From: Salinibacillus kushneri
GTDB taxonomy: Bacteria; Bacillota; Bacilli; Bacillales; Alkalibacillaceae
DNA: 64,000 nucleotides
Direction: 5' to 3'
Assembly (NCBI RefSeq): GCF_900111405.1
Contig: NZ_FOHJ01000003.1
Coordinates: 124,001 to 188,000 of the forward strand
Below the pieces are notes generated by a model. That model did not search any database and had not been told where the DNA came from. It saw nothing but the letters and a program-made list of their open reading frames with translations. This document shows, one piece after another, positions 63,251 to 64,000 of the stretch. Both the position numbers and the translations under genes were made by a program. Position 1 is the first letter of the stretch, and each line of letters opens with the position of its first letter.

Positions 63251-63338
63251 CTATGATGACATTTAGTGTGTCATTTATATGGGTTTTTAAAAATGTACCT
63301 CAAAACGGAACCCTTTAGCTTGTCATCTCCCGTTTTCT

Positions 63339-64000
63339 TTAAGCCTGTAAGGGTTGCCCAGGTCCATGTTTTGGCATGTCATCTTCCCGACGTGATTGAA
63401 TAAACCAAACCACTCCAATTAGAACAAAACCTAAGATATCGACATAGTGATTAGGTGAAATCAGCATGAGACCGGCTGCAACTAAAATCAGGCGTTCCCA
63501 GACAAAAGCTTTGCGTTTGAAGTACCCCATTACCGAACTGCTTACGCCGATCATACCTATAAGGGCTGTAATGACAGCTATAATCAGTTCAATCGTTGTG
63601 AAGTCACCAGATTGAACTAAGATAGGGTTAAAGACAAAGATATAAGGAATAATAAAGGCTGCTATGGCCAGTCGTACCGCTGTTGTTCCAGCCTTAAATG
63701 GATTAGCTCGTGCAATACCCGCACCTGCATAGGCTGCAAGACAAACAGGTGGTGTAATATCAGCCACAATACCGAAATAGAACACAAATAAGTGGGCTGA
63801 TAACATGTCAACGCCGAATCCGTTAATTAATGCAGGAGCAGCTACAGTTGCTGTAACAACATAATTTGCCGTTGTAGGCAGACCCATACCTAAAATGATA
63901 CAAGCAATCATGGTAAATAATAGTGCTAATGGCAGGATACCTTGTGATAAAGCGATAATACCAGAAGCAATTTTACTTCCTAATCCTGTCATTCCAACAA
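63339..64000 (-). CDS. TRAP transporter fused permease subunit, C-terminal part (runs off the right edge)
   Basis: The visible 220 residues are open to the window end. They carry the DctM-type large-permease signature ACIILGMGLPTTANYVVTATVAAP, FYFGIVADITPPVCLAAYAGAGIA and AAFIIPYIFVFNP. The following ~80 residues (GVSSSVMGYFKRKAFVWERL, ISPNHYVDILGFVLIG) are the extra membrane segment typical of the fused 4TM-12TM (DctQM) permeases. With a TAXI-type binding protein, expected upstream outside the window, it would import an organic acid with Na+. Confidence 0.9.
   Translation of the reverse strand, partial: VGMTGLGSKIASGIIALSQGILPLALLFTMIACIILGMGLPTTANYVVTATVAAPALINGFGVDMLSAHLFVFYFGIVADITPPVCLAAYAGAGIARANPFKAGTTAVRLAIAAFIIPYIFVFNPILVQSGDFTTIELIIAVITALIGMIGVSSSVMGYFKRKAFVWERLILVAAGLMLISPNHYVDILGFVLIGVVWFIQSRREDDMPKHGPGQPLQA

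Overview
The window looks like chromosome from a low-GC, spore-former-type Bacillaceae, most likely a halotolerant genus in the Virgibacillus/Oceanobacillus/Lentibacillus neighbourhood. This is an inference. It rests on strong AGGAGG ribosome sites, frequent GTG/TTG starts, B. subtilis-like AprX, OpuAC, GntRKP, CssRS/HtrA and SinI homologues, and a heavy load of osmoprotection genes: three BCCT betaine/choline-type carriers, a glycine-betaine binding lipoprotein and three CPA-type cation/proton antiporters. No rRNA, tRNA, CRISPR array, prophage or intact insertion sequence was recognised.

Layout. 0-5.5 kb: a DUF4188/PadR pair, a frameshifted beta-propeller lectin-like gene, then three secreted coiled-coil proteins behind a leader rich in GTTC-N8-GAAC inverted repeats, and a LysM-3D cell-wall protein. 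5.5-14.7 kb: amine oxidase, VOC/AraC pair, malate:quinone oxidoreductase, aldo/keto reductase and a frameshifted DUF3231 gene. Two arrays of a 52-bp hairpin repeat lie in intergenic DNA here. 14.7-25.7 kb: secreted M14 carboxypeptidase, BCCT carrier, TVP38-like membrane protein, the gntR-gntK-gntP gluconate operon, metAA and an NhaP-type antiporter. 25.8-35 kb: GNAT, brnQ, aprX, a fusion of a catalytically degenerate alpha/beta-hydrolase to a BTAD/SARP-like regulator, a c-di-GMP-I riboswitch in front of a 53-residue SinI-type anti-repressor, a TraB-family protein and a CPA antiporter. 35-45.6 kb: hom, a macrodomain protein, a CssRS-like two-component system, a frameshifted VanY-type lipoprotein, htrA, a NUDIX hydrolase, a coiled-coil protein and a K+/H+ antiporter. 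45.8-58.4 kb: POT peptide carrier, two BCCT carriers, an RlmN-family paralogue, an LLM oxidoreductase, a SWIM-SNF2 helicase and opuAC. 58.4-64 kb: small accessory genes, pepT, two short cassette-like units bounded by CTAACG motifs, and the end of a fused TRAP permease.

How the genes work together. Osmoadaptation (BCCT carriers, OpuAC, antiporters) is the dominant theme. Envelope and secretion quality control is a second (CssRS-like system, HtrA and the VanY-like lipoprotein, with a shared TTGACAT-type motif upstream of cssR and htrA). A third is lifestyle switching through c-di-GMP and SinI. Intergenic DNA carries several dispersed repeat families: a 140-185 bp element with terminal inverted repeats (four copies), a 318-bp element with inverted ends, two 52-bp tandem hairpin arrays and two short dispersed motifs.

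Caution on quality. Five frameshifts in three genes can each be repaired by adding or removing one base in an A/T homopolymer, so uncorrected sequencing indels are a real alternative to pseudogenisation.
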